Shown here piece after piece: positions 1 to 10,774 of a DNA stretch of 64,000 nt. The notes beneath the pieces are model-generated. The model was not told where the DNA came from, did not search any database, and saw only the letters and a program-made list of their open reading frames with translations. This DNA is from Xaviernesmea rhizosphaerae. GTDB taxonomy: Bacteria > Pseudomonadota > Alphaproteobacteria > Rhizobiales > Rhizobiaceae. The stretch spans positions 62,001 through 126,000 of the forward strand of contig NZ_MKIO01000047.1 in the NCBI RefSeq assembly GCF_001938945.1. Reading direction: 5' to 3'. A program made the translations under genes and the position numbers. Positions within the stretch are counted from its first letter, which is position 1, and every line of letters begins with the position of its first letter.

Positions 1-18
1 GCCGCCGACAGGAGCTGC

Positions 19-1656
19 ATGCCGATGGGTCTGCTTTTCGACAGCGACGCACCGTCCAACCTCACGGAATTCTCGGTCTCGGAACTTTCCGGCGCGATCA
101 AGCGCACGGTGGAGCAGGCCTTCGATCAGGTGCGCGTGCGCGGCGAGATCTCCGGCTATCGCGGGCCGCATTCCTCCGGGCATGCCTATTTCACCCTGAA
201 GGACGACAAGGCGCGCATCGATGCCGTCGTCTGGAAGGGGACGATGAGCCGGCTCCGCTTCAAACCGGAGGAGGGGATGGACGTGATCGCCGTCGGGCGG
301 ATCACCACCTTCCCCGGCTCGTCCAAATATCAGATCGTGATCGAGACGTTGGAGCCGGCCGGCGCCGGCGCGCTGATGGCGCTTCTGGAGGAACGGCGGC
401 GCAAGCTCGCGGCCGAAGGCCTGTTCGACCCGGAGCGCAAGCGGCCGCTGCCCTTCCTGCCGCGCATCATCGGCGTCGTCACCTCGCCGACCGGCGCCGT
501 CATCCGCGATATTCTCCACCGCATCAACGATCGCTTTCCGCTGCATGTGCTGGTCTGGCCGGTGCGCGTTCAGGGCGAGGGGTCGGGAGAAGAAGTGGCG
601 CGCGCCATTGCCGGCTTCAACGCGCTGACATCAGATGGCCCCATGCCCCGGCCGGATGTGCTGATCGTCGCGCGCGGCGGCGGCTCGCTGGAGGATCTCT
701 GGGGCTTCAACGACGAGGCCGTGGTGCGCGCGGCCGCCGCCTCGCGCATTCCGCTCATCTCGGCCGTCGGGCACGAGACCGACTGGACGCTGATCGACCA
801 TGCCGCCGACCGGCGTGCGCCAACGCCGACGGGTGCGGCGGAAATGGCGGTCCCGGTCCGGGCGGAGCTGGAAAGCCTCGTCTCGGGTCTCGGCGCCCGG
901 CTGCAAGCCGCCATGCGCCGGCAGATGGACAATCGCCGCCAGGCTGCCCGCGCGCTCGCCCGCGCGCTGCCCTCGCTCGACCAGCTGCTGGCCTTGCCGC
1001 GCCGCCGCTTCGATGAGGCCGCCGCCGGGCTTGGCCGGGCGCTGCAGATGAACACGGCGGCCAAGCGGCGCAGCTTCGAGCGCGTCGGCGCCCATCTGCG
1101 CCCGGAGCTGGTCTCCGTCCGCCTTCGCGACCGCCGCCGGCATGTCTCCGAGCGAATGGCGCTGGCCGAACGCCTGGTCGAGCGCATCGGCGAGCGTGCC
1201 GGTCGCAGGCTTTCGGCGGCAGACGTCGCCCTGCGTGGCTTCCCCGCGCGCGCGACAGGCCAGATCCGCCATGCGCGGGAGCGGGTGGTGACGCTCTCGG
1301 CTAAGGGCGAGCGCGCGGTCGAAGCCGATCTGCGCCGCCTGCGCGGCCTGATCCAGGCGCAGGACCGCATGTTGCAGTCGCTCTCCTATGTCAACGTGCT
1401 CGGCCGCGGCTATGTGCTGGTGCGCGACGAGGCCGGCGCGCCGCTGAAGACGGCGGCGGAAACCGGGCCCGGCCGGGCCGTGACCTTGCAATTTGCCGAT
1501 GGCAGCCTCGCCGCTTTGACCGAGGAGGACGCTTTGATCCCGCCCGACCTTCAACCTGCCGCCCCGCCTTCTGCTGACGCCGCCCCACCGGCGAAGCCCG
1601 CCCGCAGCCGCAAGCGCAAGGCGGAGGAGGAGACCCCGCAGGGGAGCCTGTTCTGA
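19..1656 (+). CDS. xseA: Exodeoxyribonuclease VII large subunit
   Basis: Large subunit of exonuclease VII, which degrades single-stranded DNA from both ends in repair and recombination together with XseB (not in this window). The protein has 545 residues, slightly long for the family. It has an N-terminal OB-fold (about residues 15-110), the catalytic core with SPTGAVIRD near 155, the glycine-rich ARGGGSLEDLWGFNDE stretch near 220 and GHETD near 252, a long basic helical region, and a Lys/Arg-rich tail ending in GSLF. AGGAG at 10-14 lies 4 nt before the ATG at 19 and 10 nt before a second in-frame ATG at 25, so either could be used. The window starts only 18 nt upstream, so the promoter is not visible. 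Confidence 0.95.
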   Translation: MPMGLLFDSDAPSNLTEFSVSELSGAIKRTVEQAFDQVRVRGEISGYRGPHSSGHAYFTLKDDKARIDAVVWKGTMSRLRFKPEEGMDVIAVGRITTFPGSSKYQIVIETLEPAGAGALMALLEERRRKLAAEGLFDPERKRPLPFLPRIIGVVTSPTGAVIRDILHRINDRFPLHVLVWPVRVQGEGSGEEVARAIAGFNALTSDGPMPRPDVLIVARGGGSLEDLWGFNDEAVVRAAAASRIPLISAVGHETDWTLIDHAADRRAPTPTGAAEMAVPVRAELESLVSGLGARLQAAMRRQMDNRRQAARALARALPSLDQLLALPRRRFDEAAAGLGRALQMNTAAKRRSFERVGAHLRPELVSVRLRDRRRHVSERMALAERLVERIGERAGRRLSAADVALRGFPARATGQIRHARERVVTLSAKGERAVEADLRRLRGLIQAQDRMLQSLSYVNVLGRGYVLVRDEAGAPLKTAAETGPGRAVTLQFADGSLAALTEEDALIPPDLQPAAPPSADAAPPAKPARSRKRKAEEETPQGSLF

Positions 1657-1659
1657 GCG

Positions 1660-1695
1660 GATCACCCCTGACCGATCACCCCTGAACGGATCACC
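1660..1695. repeat. Short imperfect tandem repeat (14-nt period)
   Basis: The motif GATCACCCCTGA occurs at 1660-1671 and 1674-1685, and a truncated third copy (GATCACC) follows to 1695. It fills most of the gap between xseA and the next gene. It looks like slippage duplication; no function is suggested. Confidence 0.6.
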
Positions 1696-1707
1696 GGAGA
1701 CAGCGGC

Positions 1708-2298
1708 ATGAAGGCTCTTATCGTTCTTGCCCATCCCTTGCCGGAAAGCTTCGCGGCGTCGGTGGCGAGGGCTGCCGAGGCGGCGCTGACCCGCGCCGGC
1801 CATCAGGTCTCCTGCCTCGATCTCTATGCCGAGAATTTCGATCCGCGCCTGACGGTCGAGGAACGACGCACCCATGCCACGGCGACGGGTGCCTCGCCCG
1901 ACTGCCAGGCGATGGCGGCGCAGCTGGCCGAAGCCGAGATCCTCGTGCTGGTCTTTCCGCAATGGTGGTTCGATTTTCCGGCGATCCTCAAGGGCTATTT
2001 CGACCGGGTGCTGGCGCCGGGCGTCGCCTTTGAAACGATCGAGGGCGGACCGATCCGCCCGAAGCTGAAAGGGCTGCGCCATCTCGTGGCGCTGAGTTCG
2101 ACGGGATCGCCCTGGTGGATGGCGCGGCTGGTGATGGGTGAGCCGGTCCGACGTCTGCTCAAGCGCGGGATTCTGAGCGGTTGCGCGCCGCAGGCCCGCT
2201 TTCGCATGCTGACGCTCCATGGCATCGAGGCATCAACATTGAAGCGCCGGCAGGCGCATCTTGCCCGCGTGGACAGGCTGCTGGCCAATCTTCGCTAG
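1708..2298 (+). CDS. NAD(P)H quinone oxidoreductase-like flavoprotein (flavodoxin-2 fold)
   Basis: Probable FMN/FAD-dependent NAD(P)H:quinone reductase of the NQO1/MdaB/KefF type, a cytosolic enzyme making two-electron reductions of quinones. It has 196 residues, the usual length. Seen in the sequence: the N-terminal beta strand MKALIVLAHPLPESF, which begins the flavin-phosphate loop, and the family signature FPQWWFDFPAILKGYFDRV near residues 78-96. GGAG at 1696-1699 precedes the ATG. No KefC-like potassium channel gene is adjacent, so a KefF role is not supported; the substrate is unknown. Confidence 0.8.
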   Translation: MKALIVLAHPLPESFAASVARAAEAALTRAGHQVSCLDLYAENFDPRLTVEERRTHATATGASPDCQAMAAQLAEAEILVLVFPQWWFDFPAILKGYFDRVLAPGVAFETIEGGPIRPKLKGLRHLVALSSTGSPWWMARLVMGEPVRRLLKRGILSGCAPQARFRMLTLHGIEASTLKRRQAHLARVDRLLANLR

Positions 2299-2421
2299 GC
2301 GCCGTCGGGAGGAATGGGCAGTTTTCGCACGGGTTGAGTGCGCATTAACCTCTTTCGCAAAGCAATCGGTAACCTGTCTCAATCTAGTCTTAACGACCTT
2401 CCTCCTTCTTGCGAAAAGCTG

Positions 2422-2775
2422 ATGCCGGTCGATCTCTCCGCAACACAGGCGCTCACGCTGTGGCACGACGTGTCGCTGGAGCAGGTGCATGTCGATCCCC
2501 ATGACCTGACGCTCCGGCAGATGGCCATTCTCCTGCACATCTATCTCAAGCCGCCGCCGCACACGGTGCGCGGCCTTGCCGCCACGCTCGGCGTCAGCAA
2601 GCCTGTGATCACCCGCGCGCTCGATACCATGGGGGCGCTCGGGCTGGTGACGCGCGCGCGCGATGAGCGCGACCTGCGCAACGTCGTGATCAAGCGCACG
2701 GTCGCCGGCGCGCTTTACCTTGAAAAATTCGGCGACCTCATCATAGATCGCGGGCGGACCCTTCCCCCGATGTGA
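2422..2775 (+). CDS. MarR-type winged-helix regulator
   Basis: Small DNA-binding protein of 117 residues. Residues about 45-95 form a MarR winged helix: the recognition segment is GVSKPVITRALDTMGALGL and the wing carries RDERDLRN, typical of MarR proteins. The open frame extends upstream to a GTG at 2338, but the first 28 codons look non-coding and the ATG at 2422 follows GCGAAAAGCTG, so 2422 is preferred. It is shorter than a full MarR protein at the N-terminus, where the dimerisation helices lie. Only 6 nt separate it from the downstream NlpC/P60 gene, so the two are almost certainly co-transcribed. The ligand is unknown. Confidence 0.8.
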   Translation: MPVDLSATQALTLWHDVSLEQVHVDPHDLTLRQMAILLHIYLKPPPHTVRGLAATLGVSKPVITRALDTMGALGLVTRARDERDLRNVVIKRTVAGALYLEKFGDLIIDRGRTLPPM

Positions 2776-2781
2776 GATCCC

Positions 2782-3663
2782 ATGCCCGACCTGCCGATGT
2801 CCGACCTACTAGACCGCCGCCTTCACGCCTATCGTCCCGACCTTGCCGAGGAGGCTCTGCGCGGCCGGGTGGAAGCGCTCGCCTTCGTCGAAGGCAATCC
2901 GGGCATGATCACCGTCCCGGTGGTCCAGCTTCGGTCGACGCCGGATCTTTTCGCCGGCACCGATACCGAGCTTCTGCTCGGCGAAACACTGCGCATCCTC
3001 GATGTTGCCCAGGGCTGGGCCTGGATCAAGGCCGACCGCGATGGCTATGTCGGCTATGTGCCCGATTATGCCGTGGTGAGCGATGGCCCTGCGCCGACCC
3101 ATATCGTCACCGTCCCGCGCAGCTTCGTCTATTCCGGCCCGGACCTGCGCCTGCCGACGGTGCAGGCGCTTTCCATGGGCTGCCGGCTGACGCTTGTCGG
3201 CGAGCATTCCACCCGCGGCACGCTCTACCGCACCCTGCCGGATGGCAGCGCCGTGGTGGCGGCCCATGTCGCGCCGCTGGAGGCGCCGCCGGCGCCCGAT
3301 TATGTCGCGGTGGCCGCACGGTTTCTGGAGACGCCCTATCTCTGGGGCGGTCGCTCGGGCTTCGGCATCGATTGCTCGGGCCTCGTCCAGCTCTGCCTGA
3401 TGATGGCGGGACAGGCCGCGCCGCGCGATACCGACATGCAGGAGGCCGGTCTCGGCCAGGCGATCGCGCGCGAGGCGCTGCGCCGGGGCGACCTCGTCTT
3501 CTGGAAGGGGCATGTGGCGATCATGGAGGACGACACCACGATCCTGCACGCCAACGGCCATTCCATGACAGTGGCGCGCGAGCCGCTCATCGATGCCATC
3601 GAACGGGTCGAGCGGCTCTATGGCGGCCCCACAAGCTATCGCCGGCCTAGAGCATCGGAGTGA
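2782..3663 (+). CDS. NlpC/P60 family cell-wall hydrolase with SH3 domains
   Basis: Probable peptidoglycan endopeptidase (293 residues) cutting stem peptides. SH3b-like domains cover about residues 45-95 and 105-155. The NlpC/P60 domain follows with catalytic Cys198 in GIDCSGLVQ, His244 in GHVAIM and a third polar residue at His256 in HANGH. There is no obvious signal peptide, as is common in rhizobial members that may be exported by other means or act in the cytoplasm. A second ATG at 2797 (MSDLLDRR) is possible. The last codons (RASE and the stop) lie inside a RIME-like repeat, so the natural C-terminus appears to have been set by the repeat. Confidence 0.85.
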   Translation: MPDLPMSDLLDRRLHAYRPDLAEEALRGRVEALAFVEGNPGMITVPVVQLRSTPDLFAGTDTELLLGETLRILDVAQGWAWIKADRDGYVGYVPDYAVVSDGPAPTHIVTVPRSFVYSGPDLRLPTVQALSMGCRLTLVGEHSTRGTLYRTLPDGSAVVAAHVAPLEAPPAPDYVAVAARFLETPYLWGGRSGFGIDCSGLVQLCLMMAGQAAPRDTDMQEAGLGQAIAREALRRGDLVFWKGHVAIMEDDTTILHANGHSMTVAREPLIDAIERVERLYGGPTSYRRPRASE

Positions 3664-3749
3664 AAATAGTACTCAGTGCGATGCTCTAGATTTTTGTTTT
3701 TGCATCGGATTTTTCCGAAAACCGGTTCCCACTTTTTGGGTCCAATGCT

Positions 3750-3752
<3 letters not shown>
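3648..3752. repeat. RIME-like intergenic palindromic element, copy 1
   Basis: A 105-bp element bounded by TAGAGCAT and ATGCTCTA. It contains the core GCATCGGA...TTTTTCCGAAAACCGGTTCCCACTTTT in reverse orientation and a poly-T/poly-A spacer. It fills the gap between two convergent genes and overlaps the stop codons of both (3661-3663 plus strand; 3750-3752 minus strand). The double hairpin could act as a bidirectional terminator. The name RIME is by resemblance only. Confidence 0.8.
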
Positions 3753-5374
<1,622 letters not shown>

Positions 5375-5378
<4 letters not shown>

Positions 5379-5875
5379 GGGGCGATGCTTTGCAGGAGGC
5401 TGGTCAGGGTGGGCAGATCGGGACGCAGGAGAGTGAGAGGTTCGATCTGGATGGCGCCAACAAGAGGGTGCGTCAGAGCTGATACGGGGCCGATGCCGGT
5501 ATCGGCTGTCATCAAATGACTACAGCCCGCGCTGAGCGCGCTGGCTACGTGAATTGCGTCTGGCAGCTTCAAGGCTCTGCGTTCAGCCCGAAGAAGTGCA
5601 GCGACATCAAGGATTGAGGCTGTCACAGGCGCTACGGAGAGCCAAGCATTGCCGTGCGACAAGTACCGATATTCCTGTGCGATAATGGTTTGCCCGAGGC
5701 GGTAGGGCCGAACGAGCAGCTCCGAGAAGGTCAACGCGCTGGTGATAAAGGGCGGCGTTTCATGGTCGCGAGACCGTTTCAGCAATTCCTGCAATGCTTT
5801 GCTTTCAGGCGTTTGACTTTCAAGCAACAGGATCAGGACATTGGTATCGAGATAGATCGGCGTCGATGCGGTCAT
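5375..5875 (-). CDS. vapC: PIN-domain toxin, VapC-like
   Basis: Predicted metal-dependent RNase toxin of 166 residues. The four acidic PIN residues can be placed: Asp10 in YLDTNVL, Glu52 in TFSELLV, Asp106 in LPDAIHV and Asp125 in TADTGIG, so the active site looks intact. The gene overlaps its putative antitoxin by 4 nt upstream (5872-5875) and yejF by 4 nt downstream (5375-5378), both as ATGA. It therefore sits translationally coupled inside the yej operon, which is unusual. The RNA target cannot be predicted. The sequence is visibly less GC-rich than yejF, consistent with later acquisition. Confidence 0.85.
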
Positions 5876-6219
5876 TCATCGTCCCATTCATCGCGCAGGG
5901 CACGGATACGGCGCACTGCCTCCTCCACGGAGACGGATTCCGCTCCGGAGGCGTGATGGCGGCGAATGGCTTCAAGTGTGTCTTCAGCATTGCGGGGAGC
6001 GGACTGCGGCGAGGCGATCCGGTCAAGCACTGCGAAGCGCGACCCCTGAATTTTCCCGATGCGTTCGAGATTTTCTCTCGTGCTCGGTGCCTCGTCCGAA
6101 CTCGCTGCATCCGGCACCTCATCGATAACGATGCGCACCATCGCGCCCTCGGGCAGGCCTTCGCGCAGATCCTCCGGCAGTTTCGAGGCAGGGTAATGCT
6201 CACGCACGATCTTGTTCAT
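5872..6219 (-). CDS. Putative antitoxin partner of VapC-like toxin
   Basis: Protein of 115 residues, placed immediately upstream of the PIN toxin with an ATGA overlap, as antitoxins normally are. The N-terminus (KLPEDLREGLPEGAMVRIVIDE) resembles the short beta-strand dimerisation part of Phd/AbrB-type antitoxins. The C-terminal part (EEAVRRIRALRDEWDDE) is an acidic amphipathic helix of the kind that wraps toxin active sites. The exact family is not recognised. A strong ribosome-binding site (AGGAG, 7-nt spacer) precedes the ATG. It starts 64 nt after yejE, so it can be read through from the yej transcript or from its own promoter. Confidence 0.65.
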   Translation of the reverse strand: MNKIVREHYPASKLPEDLREGLPEGAMVRIVIDEVPDAASSDEAPSTRENLERIGKIQGSRFAVLDRIASPQSAPRNAEDTLEAIRRHHASGAESVSVEEAVRRIRALRDEWDDE

Positions 6220-6283
6220 GATGCCGCTCCTGTGCCCACGCGGTTGACCGGCCGCGCCGGGCCTATTCTACGCGCTTTCGCCC

Positions 6284-7438
6284 TCATCGGAAGGTCTTGC
6301 GCGGGTCGAAGGCGTCGCGGGTGGCCTCGCCGATGAAGATCAGGAGCGACAGCATCACCGACATGACGACGAAGGCGGTGAGCCCCAGCCAGGGCGCCTG
6401 CAGGTTGGATTTGCCCTGGGCGATCAGCTCGCCGAGGGAGGGCGAGCCCGGCGGCATGCCGAAGCCGAGGAAGTCCAGTGAGGTCAGCGTGGTGATCGAG
6501 CCCGAGAGGATGAAGGGCAGGAAGGTCAGCGTCGCCACCATGGCATTGGGCAGGAGATGGCGCAGCATGATCGTGGCATTGCCGACGCCAAGCGCGCGGG
6601 CCGCTCGCACATATTCGAAATTGCGCGCCCTGAGAAACTCCGCCCGGACCACGCCGACGAAGCCGACCCAGGAGAACAGCAGCATGATGCCGAGCAGAAC
6701 GAAGAAGCCGGGCGGCAGGATCGCGGCGATGATCAGGAGAATGTAGAGAACCGGCATGGACGACCAGATCTCGATGAAGCGCTGCATCAACAGATCGGTC
6801 CAGCCGCCGAAATAGCCCTGGATGGCGCCGGCCGTGACGCCGATGAGGGCGGAAAGCAAGGTCAGCGCCAGACCGAAGAGCACGGAAATGCGGAAGCCAT
6901 AGATCATCCGCGCGGCGACATCGCGCGCCTGATCGTCGGTGCCGAGCCAGTTAAGATTGCCGAGGATGCATTGCGGATCGCTGACGCCGCCGGCATAGCC
7001 GGCGCAGCGCTCCTCAGGGCTCATCAGCCAGAAGGGGGCGGTGGGCGCGGAATGCGGCACGTTGGAATTGGCCGTGCGGTAGGAATAGCGGATCGGCGGC
7101 CAGATCATCCAGCCATTCGCTTCGATCTCCGCGCGGATGAAGTCGGAGCGATAGTCGGTCTGGGCGAGGAAGCCGCCGAACTTTTCTTCCGGGTAATCGA
7201 TGAGAACAGGCACGAGCAGCTCGCCCTTGTAGGAGGCGAGGATCGGCTTGTCATTGGCGATGAATTCGGCGCACAGGCTGAGGCCGAACAGGATGAGGAA
7301 CAGGATCAGCGACCAGTAGCCGCGCCGGTTGGCCTTGAAATTCTCCCAGCGGCGGCGGCTGACGGGCGAGAGGCCGCGCCGGCGCCCGCCGTCCGGGATC
7401 GGCGCCACGATTGCCGGATCGGAGACCATCGCGTTCAT
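6284..7438 (-). CDS. yejE: YejE: inner-membrane permease of peptide ABC importer
   Basis: Second permease subunit of YejABEF (about 384 residues). A first membrane segment (YWSLILFLILFGLSLCAEF) is followed by a long periplasmic loop holding a Cys pair (ERCAGYAGGVSDPQC). The BPD_transp_1 domain then has five helices and the EAA-type loop RAARALGVGNATIMLRHLLPN that contacts the ATPase. GGAGGG lies 7 nt before the ATG at 7438. That ATG shares one base with the yejB stop (TGATG). A GTG at 7441 is the alternative start but has poorer spacing. Order and overlap show co-translation with yejB. Confidence 0.92.
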   Translation of the reverse strand: MNAMVSDPAIVAPIPDGGRRRGLSPVSRRRWENFKANRRGYWSLILFLILFGLSLCAEFIANDKPILASYKGELLVPVLIDYPEEKFGGFLAQTDYRSDFIRAEIEANGWMIWPPIRYSYRTANSNVPHSAPTAPFWLMSPEERCAGYAGGVSDPQCILGNLNWLGTDDQARDVAARMIYGFRISVLFGLALTLLSALIGVTAGAIQGYFGGWTDLLMQRFIEIWSSMPVLYILLIIAAILPPGFFVLLGIMLLFSWVGFVGVVRAEFLRARNFEYVRAARALGVGNATIMLRHLLPNAMVATLTFLPFILSGSITTLTSLDFLGFGMPPGSPSLGELIAQGKSNLQAPWLGLTAFVVMSVMLSLLIFIGEATRDAFDPRKTFR

Positions 7439-8520
7439 CACACATCCCTCCGGTCGAAGTCGATGCGCGGATCGACCCAGGTATAGATCAGGTCGGAGAG
7501 CAGGCTGACGACAAGGCCGAGCAGCGAGAAGATATAGAGCGTGGCGAAGACGATCGGATAGTCGCGCTTGACCACCGATTCATAGCCGAGCCGGCCCAGC
7601 CCATCGAGCGAGAAGATATATTCGATCAGCAGTGAGCCGGTGAAGAAGGCGGAGATGAAGGCGGCCGGAAAGCCGGCGATGACGATCAGCATGGCATTTC
7701 GGAACACATGGCCATAGAGCACCCGCCGCTCAGACAGGCCCTTGGCGCGGGCGGTGACGACATATTGCTTGCGGATCTCGTCGATGAAGGAATTCTTGGT
7801 GAGCAGCGTCGTCGTGGCGAAGGCCGAGAGCAGCAGCGTCACCAGCGGCAGCGTCATGTGCCAGAGATAGTCCAGGATCTTCTGCCACCAGGAAAGATCG
7901 GCGAAATTGTCCGAGACGATGCCGCGCAGCGGAAACCAGTTGAAGAAGGAGCCGCCGGCAAACAGCACGATCAGCAGGATGCCGAACAGGAAGCTCGGCA
8001 CCGCATAGCCGACAATGATGATGCCCGAGGTCCAGACATCGAAGGGCGAGCCGTCCTCCACCGCCTTCTTGATGCCGAGCGGAATCGAGATCGCATAGGA
8101 GAGAATCAGGATCCAGACGCCGAGCGAGATCGACACCGGCATCTTGTCGAGGATCAGGTCGATCACGGGCGTGTTGCGGAAGAAGCTCTCGCCGAAATCG
8201 AAGCGGATATAATTGCCCATCATCGTCAGGAAGCGTTCGAGCGGCGGCTTGTCGAAGCCGAACTGCTTTTCGAGCTTGGCGATGAATTCCGGGTCGAGGC
8301 CCTGGGCGCCGCGATACTGGCCGCCGCCTTCATCCATGGCGGAAGCGCCGAAATCATTGCCGCCGCCCGACAGACGGTCGCCGCTCTGGCCGGAGAGGTC
8401 GGAGATGACCTGTTCCACCGGACCACCGGGCGCGAATTGCACGACGACGAAGGAAATCGCCATGATGCCGAGGATGGTGGGAATCATCAGCGCCAGACGG
8501 CGCAGGATATAGGCGCCCAT
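7438..8520 (-). CDS. yejB: YejB: inner-membrane permease of peptide ABC importer
   Basis: First permease subunit (360 residues) of the YejABEF microcin C/peptide importer. It has an N-terminal helix (RLALMIPTILGIMAISFVVV), then a Gly/Asp-rich insert typical of YejB (residues about 38-75), then the BPD_transp_1 core. The coupling loop is VVTARAKGLSERRVLYGHVFRNA near residues 245-267. The C-terminus WVDPRIDFD is characteristic of DppB-like permeases. The stop overlaps the yejE start. The distance to yejA upstream (283 nt) is larger than is normal inside such operons. Confidence 0.93.
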   Translation of the reverse strand: MGAYILRRLALMIPTILGIMAISFVVVQFAPGGPVEQVISDLSGQSGDRLSGGGNDFGASAMDEGGGQYRGAQGLDPEFIAKLEKQFGFDKPPLERFLTMMGNYIRFDFGESFFRNTPVIDLILDKMPVSISLGVWILILSYAISIPLGIKKAVEDGSPFDVWTSGIIIVGYAVPSFLFGILLIVLFAGGSFFNWFPLRGIVSDNFADLSWWQKILDYLWHMTLPLVTLLLSAFATTTLLTKNSFIDEIRKQYVVTARAKGLSERRVLYGHVFRNAMLIVIAGFPAAFISAFFTGSLLIEYIFSLDGLGRLGYESVVKRDYPIVFATLYIFSLLGLVVSLLSDLIYTWVDPRIDFDRRDV

Positions 8521-8803
8521 CAGCAGGGCCGCTCCGGGTTGACAGCCGGGGCGGGCAGATGGCGATGGCCTTCAGGCGCCAAAGGCACGGCGTGCGGTTT
8601 CAACATCCATGGTGCGGCCGGGCGGGTCATGTCGTGTCTTTCTGTCTCGGTCGGGGCGCTCGCGCAGCGGCGCCGCCTGTTCTCGTCGAGCCTCCCGCCG
8701 GGCCGGAGGGATCGGCCACCCGTGTCGCCCAGGACAGGAGTCCCCGACACTGGCGGTCCAAGCTTTCACGAGGCTGTCTTTGTGAAGGGCGGGCGCGGGC
8801 GGA
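8521..8803. other. Spacer between yejA and yejB
   Basis: This 283-nt GC-rich stretch separates yejA from yejB on the minus strand. A minus-strand open frame (8520-8750) has no recognisable protein features and no good ribosome-binding site. It could hold an attenuator that lowers permease relative to binding-protein expression, but I see no clear terminator hairpin with a T-run. Confidence 0.4.
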
Positions 8804-10774
8804 TTACGGCTGCGACCACCACAGCGCCGGGAAGCCGACGGCATATTCCGGCAGCGGGTCCGGGTGCTTCAGCCGTTTGGCATAGGCGATGTTGGAATTC
8901 TTCGAGGCATAGGTCGGCACGATGATGTGGTGGGCGAGCAGCACGCGGTCGAGCGCATGGGTCGCGGCCACCAACTCCTCGCGGTCGCGCGCGAAGATCA
9001 CCTTGCGGATCAGCGCGTCGACGCCGGGATTGCTGATGCCGGAGAAGTTCTGCGAGCCCTCGCGTGCGGCCGCTTGCGAACCCCAATATTCCGTCTGCTC
9101 ATTGCCGGGATTGAGCGACTGCGCCCAGCCCAGATAGAGCATGTCGAAATCGCGCCCGCGCCAGCGGTTGGTGAACTGCGCGGAATCGACCGAGCGCACG
9201 CTGGCCTCGATGCCGATGCGCTTGAGGTTCTGGGAAAAGGGCAGGGCGACCCGCTCGATCGTGTTGCCGTCGAGCAGGATCTCGAAGGTCAGCGGCTCGC
9301 CGGTCTTCACATTGACCATGCGGTTGTTCTTCAGCTCGTAGCCCGCCTCTTTCAGAAGCGCGATCGCCTGGCGCAGATTTTCGCGCATCTTGGTGGGGTC
9401 GCCGCCGACAGGGTTCAGATAGGGCTTGGTAAAGACATCGGCCGGAACCTGATCCTTGAGGCCCTGAAGGATCTCCAGCTCCTTGCCCTGGGGCAGGCCC
9501 GAGGAGGCCAGCTCCGTGCGGTAGAAGAAGCTGTCGATCCGGTCATACTGGCCGAAGAAGATCGTCCGTTTCAGCTCCTCGAAATCGAAGGCATAGTTCA
9601 GCGCCTCGCGTAGCTTCGGGTTCTGAAATTTGTCCCGGCGCAGATTGTAGATGAAGCCGACCATGACGCCGGAGTTGCGGTTGTCGTTCTCAAGCGATTC
9701 GCGCACGATCCGGCCATCCTTGACGGCGGGGAAGTCGTAGGCGGTCGCCCAGCGTCGGGCTGAATTCTCCCAGCGATAATCGGCATTGCCGGAGCGGAAG
9801 GCCTCGAAGGCCACGTCGAGATCGGCGAAATAGGTGAAGCTGATCGCAGCGAAATTGTTCTGGCCGATGTTGACGGGCAGATCCTTGCCCCAGTAATCCG
9901 GGTTACGCTCGTAGCGCAGCGCCGAGCCGGGCGCGATCGATACCAGCCTATAGGGGCCCGAGCCCATCGGCGCTTCCAGCGTGGTGCGGGAGATGTCGCG
10001 TGCCTTGCCATCGGGCCCCTGGCCCTGCCACCACAGTTTGGGCACGATCAGGAGGCCGCCGAGGATGTGTGGCAGCTCCTTGTTGCCTGTTTCGTCGAAG
10101 GTGAAGGTCACCTCGCGCTCGGCCGTCTTCTCGGCCTTGACCACATGCTTGTAGTAGAATTCGCTCTGGGGATTGAGCGCCTTGGTCTGCTCGAAGCTGA
10201 AGATCACATCCTCCGGCGTGATCGGCGTGCCGTCGGACCAGCGGGCCTCGGCGCGCAGGCGAAATTTCGCCCAGGCAATGTCCTCGGGGAAGGAGACGGC
10301 CTCAGCGATCAGCCCATAAGTGGAGGAGATCTCGTCCATCGAGGGCTTCATCAGCGTTTCGAAGACCAGGCCCATGGACATTCCCGAGGCATCCGCGGCG
10401 GGGCCGACGAGGCCAACGGCCAGATCGCCCTTGGCCAGCAGCGGATTGGTGCTGTCGAAGCTGCCCATGATGTTCAGCCTGACCTCGCCGCCCTGAGGTG
10501 CTGCGGCGTTGACATAGTCGAAGCGCTGGAAGCCTTCGGCATATTTCAGCGGACCGACCATCGACAGCCCGTGGCGCCAGACCGGCGCCGCTGCCTGCCC
10601 GCCCGTCTGCGCCTGTTTCCCGGTCTGGCCTGCCGCATCCTGCGCCAGCACCGGCGCGGCACCGAGCGCGATGGTGGCTCCAAGTGCGAGCACCTGCAGA
10701 AGGCAGGCAAAAGGACGTCTCACGCGCAGCGTCATCCGGTCGAGCAGGGCGGTCGGGGCCAAACATCTCTCCAT
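8804..10774 (-). CDS. yejA: YejA: periplasmic peptide-binding protein
   Basis: Solute-binding protein of the YejABEF importer (SBP_bac_5 family, 656 residues as called). The signal peptide is clear: RRPFACLLQVLALGATIALGAAPVLA before QDAAG. The mature protein starts with a Gln/Gly-rich linker, then GLSMVGPLKYAEGFQRFDYVN, the usual start of YejA-type proteins. Two lobes follow, with typical motifs such as FRLRAEARWSDGTPITPEDV and the C-terminal NSNIAYAKR. An internal ATG at 10735 (MTLRVRRPF) gives a better-proportioned signal peptide and may be the true start; neither has a strong ribosome-binding site. It is the first gene of the minus-strand yej operon. Confidence 0.92.
   Translation of the reverse strand: MERCLAPTALLDRMTLRVRRPFACLLQVLALGATIALGAAPVLAQDAAGQTGKQAQTGGQAAAPVWRHGLSMVGPLKYAEGFQRFDYVNAAAPQGGEVRLNIMGSFDSTNPLLAKGDLAVGLVGPAADASGMSMGLVFETLMKPSMDEISSTYGLIAEAVSFPEDIAWAKFRLRAEARWSDGTPITPEDVIFSFEQTKALNPQSEFYYKHVVKAEKTAEREVTFTFDETGNKELPHILGGLLIVPKLWWQGQGPDGKARDISRTTLEAPMGSGPYRLVSIAPGSALRYERNPDYWGKDLPVNIGQNNFAAISFTYFADLDVAFEAFRSGNADYRWENSARRWATAYDFPAVKDGRIVRESLENDNRNSGVMVGFIYNLRRDKFQNPKLREALNYAFDFEELKRTIFFGQYDRIDSFFYRTELASSGLPQGKELEILQGLKDQVPADVFTKPYLNPVGGDPTKMRENLRQAIALLKEAGYELKNNRMVNVKTGEPLTFEILLDGNTIERVALPFSQNLKRIGIEASVRSVDSAQFTNRWRGRDFDMLYLGWAQSLNPGNEQTEYWGSQAAAREGSQNFSGISNPGVDALIRKVIFARDREELVAATHALDRVLLAHHIIVPTYASKNSNIAYAKRLKHPDPLPEYAVGFPALWWSQP

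Noticed and set aside
2338..2421. N-terminal extension of the MarR-like gene from a GTG
   Set aside because: The 28 extra residues are not MarR-like and overlap the promoter area.
8520..8750. Small minus-strand gene between yejA and yejB
   Set aside because: No recognisable protein features and no ribosome-binding site.
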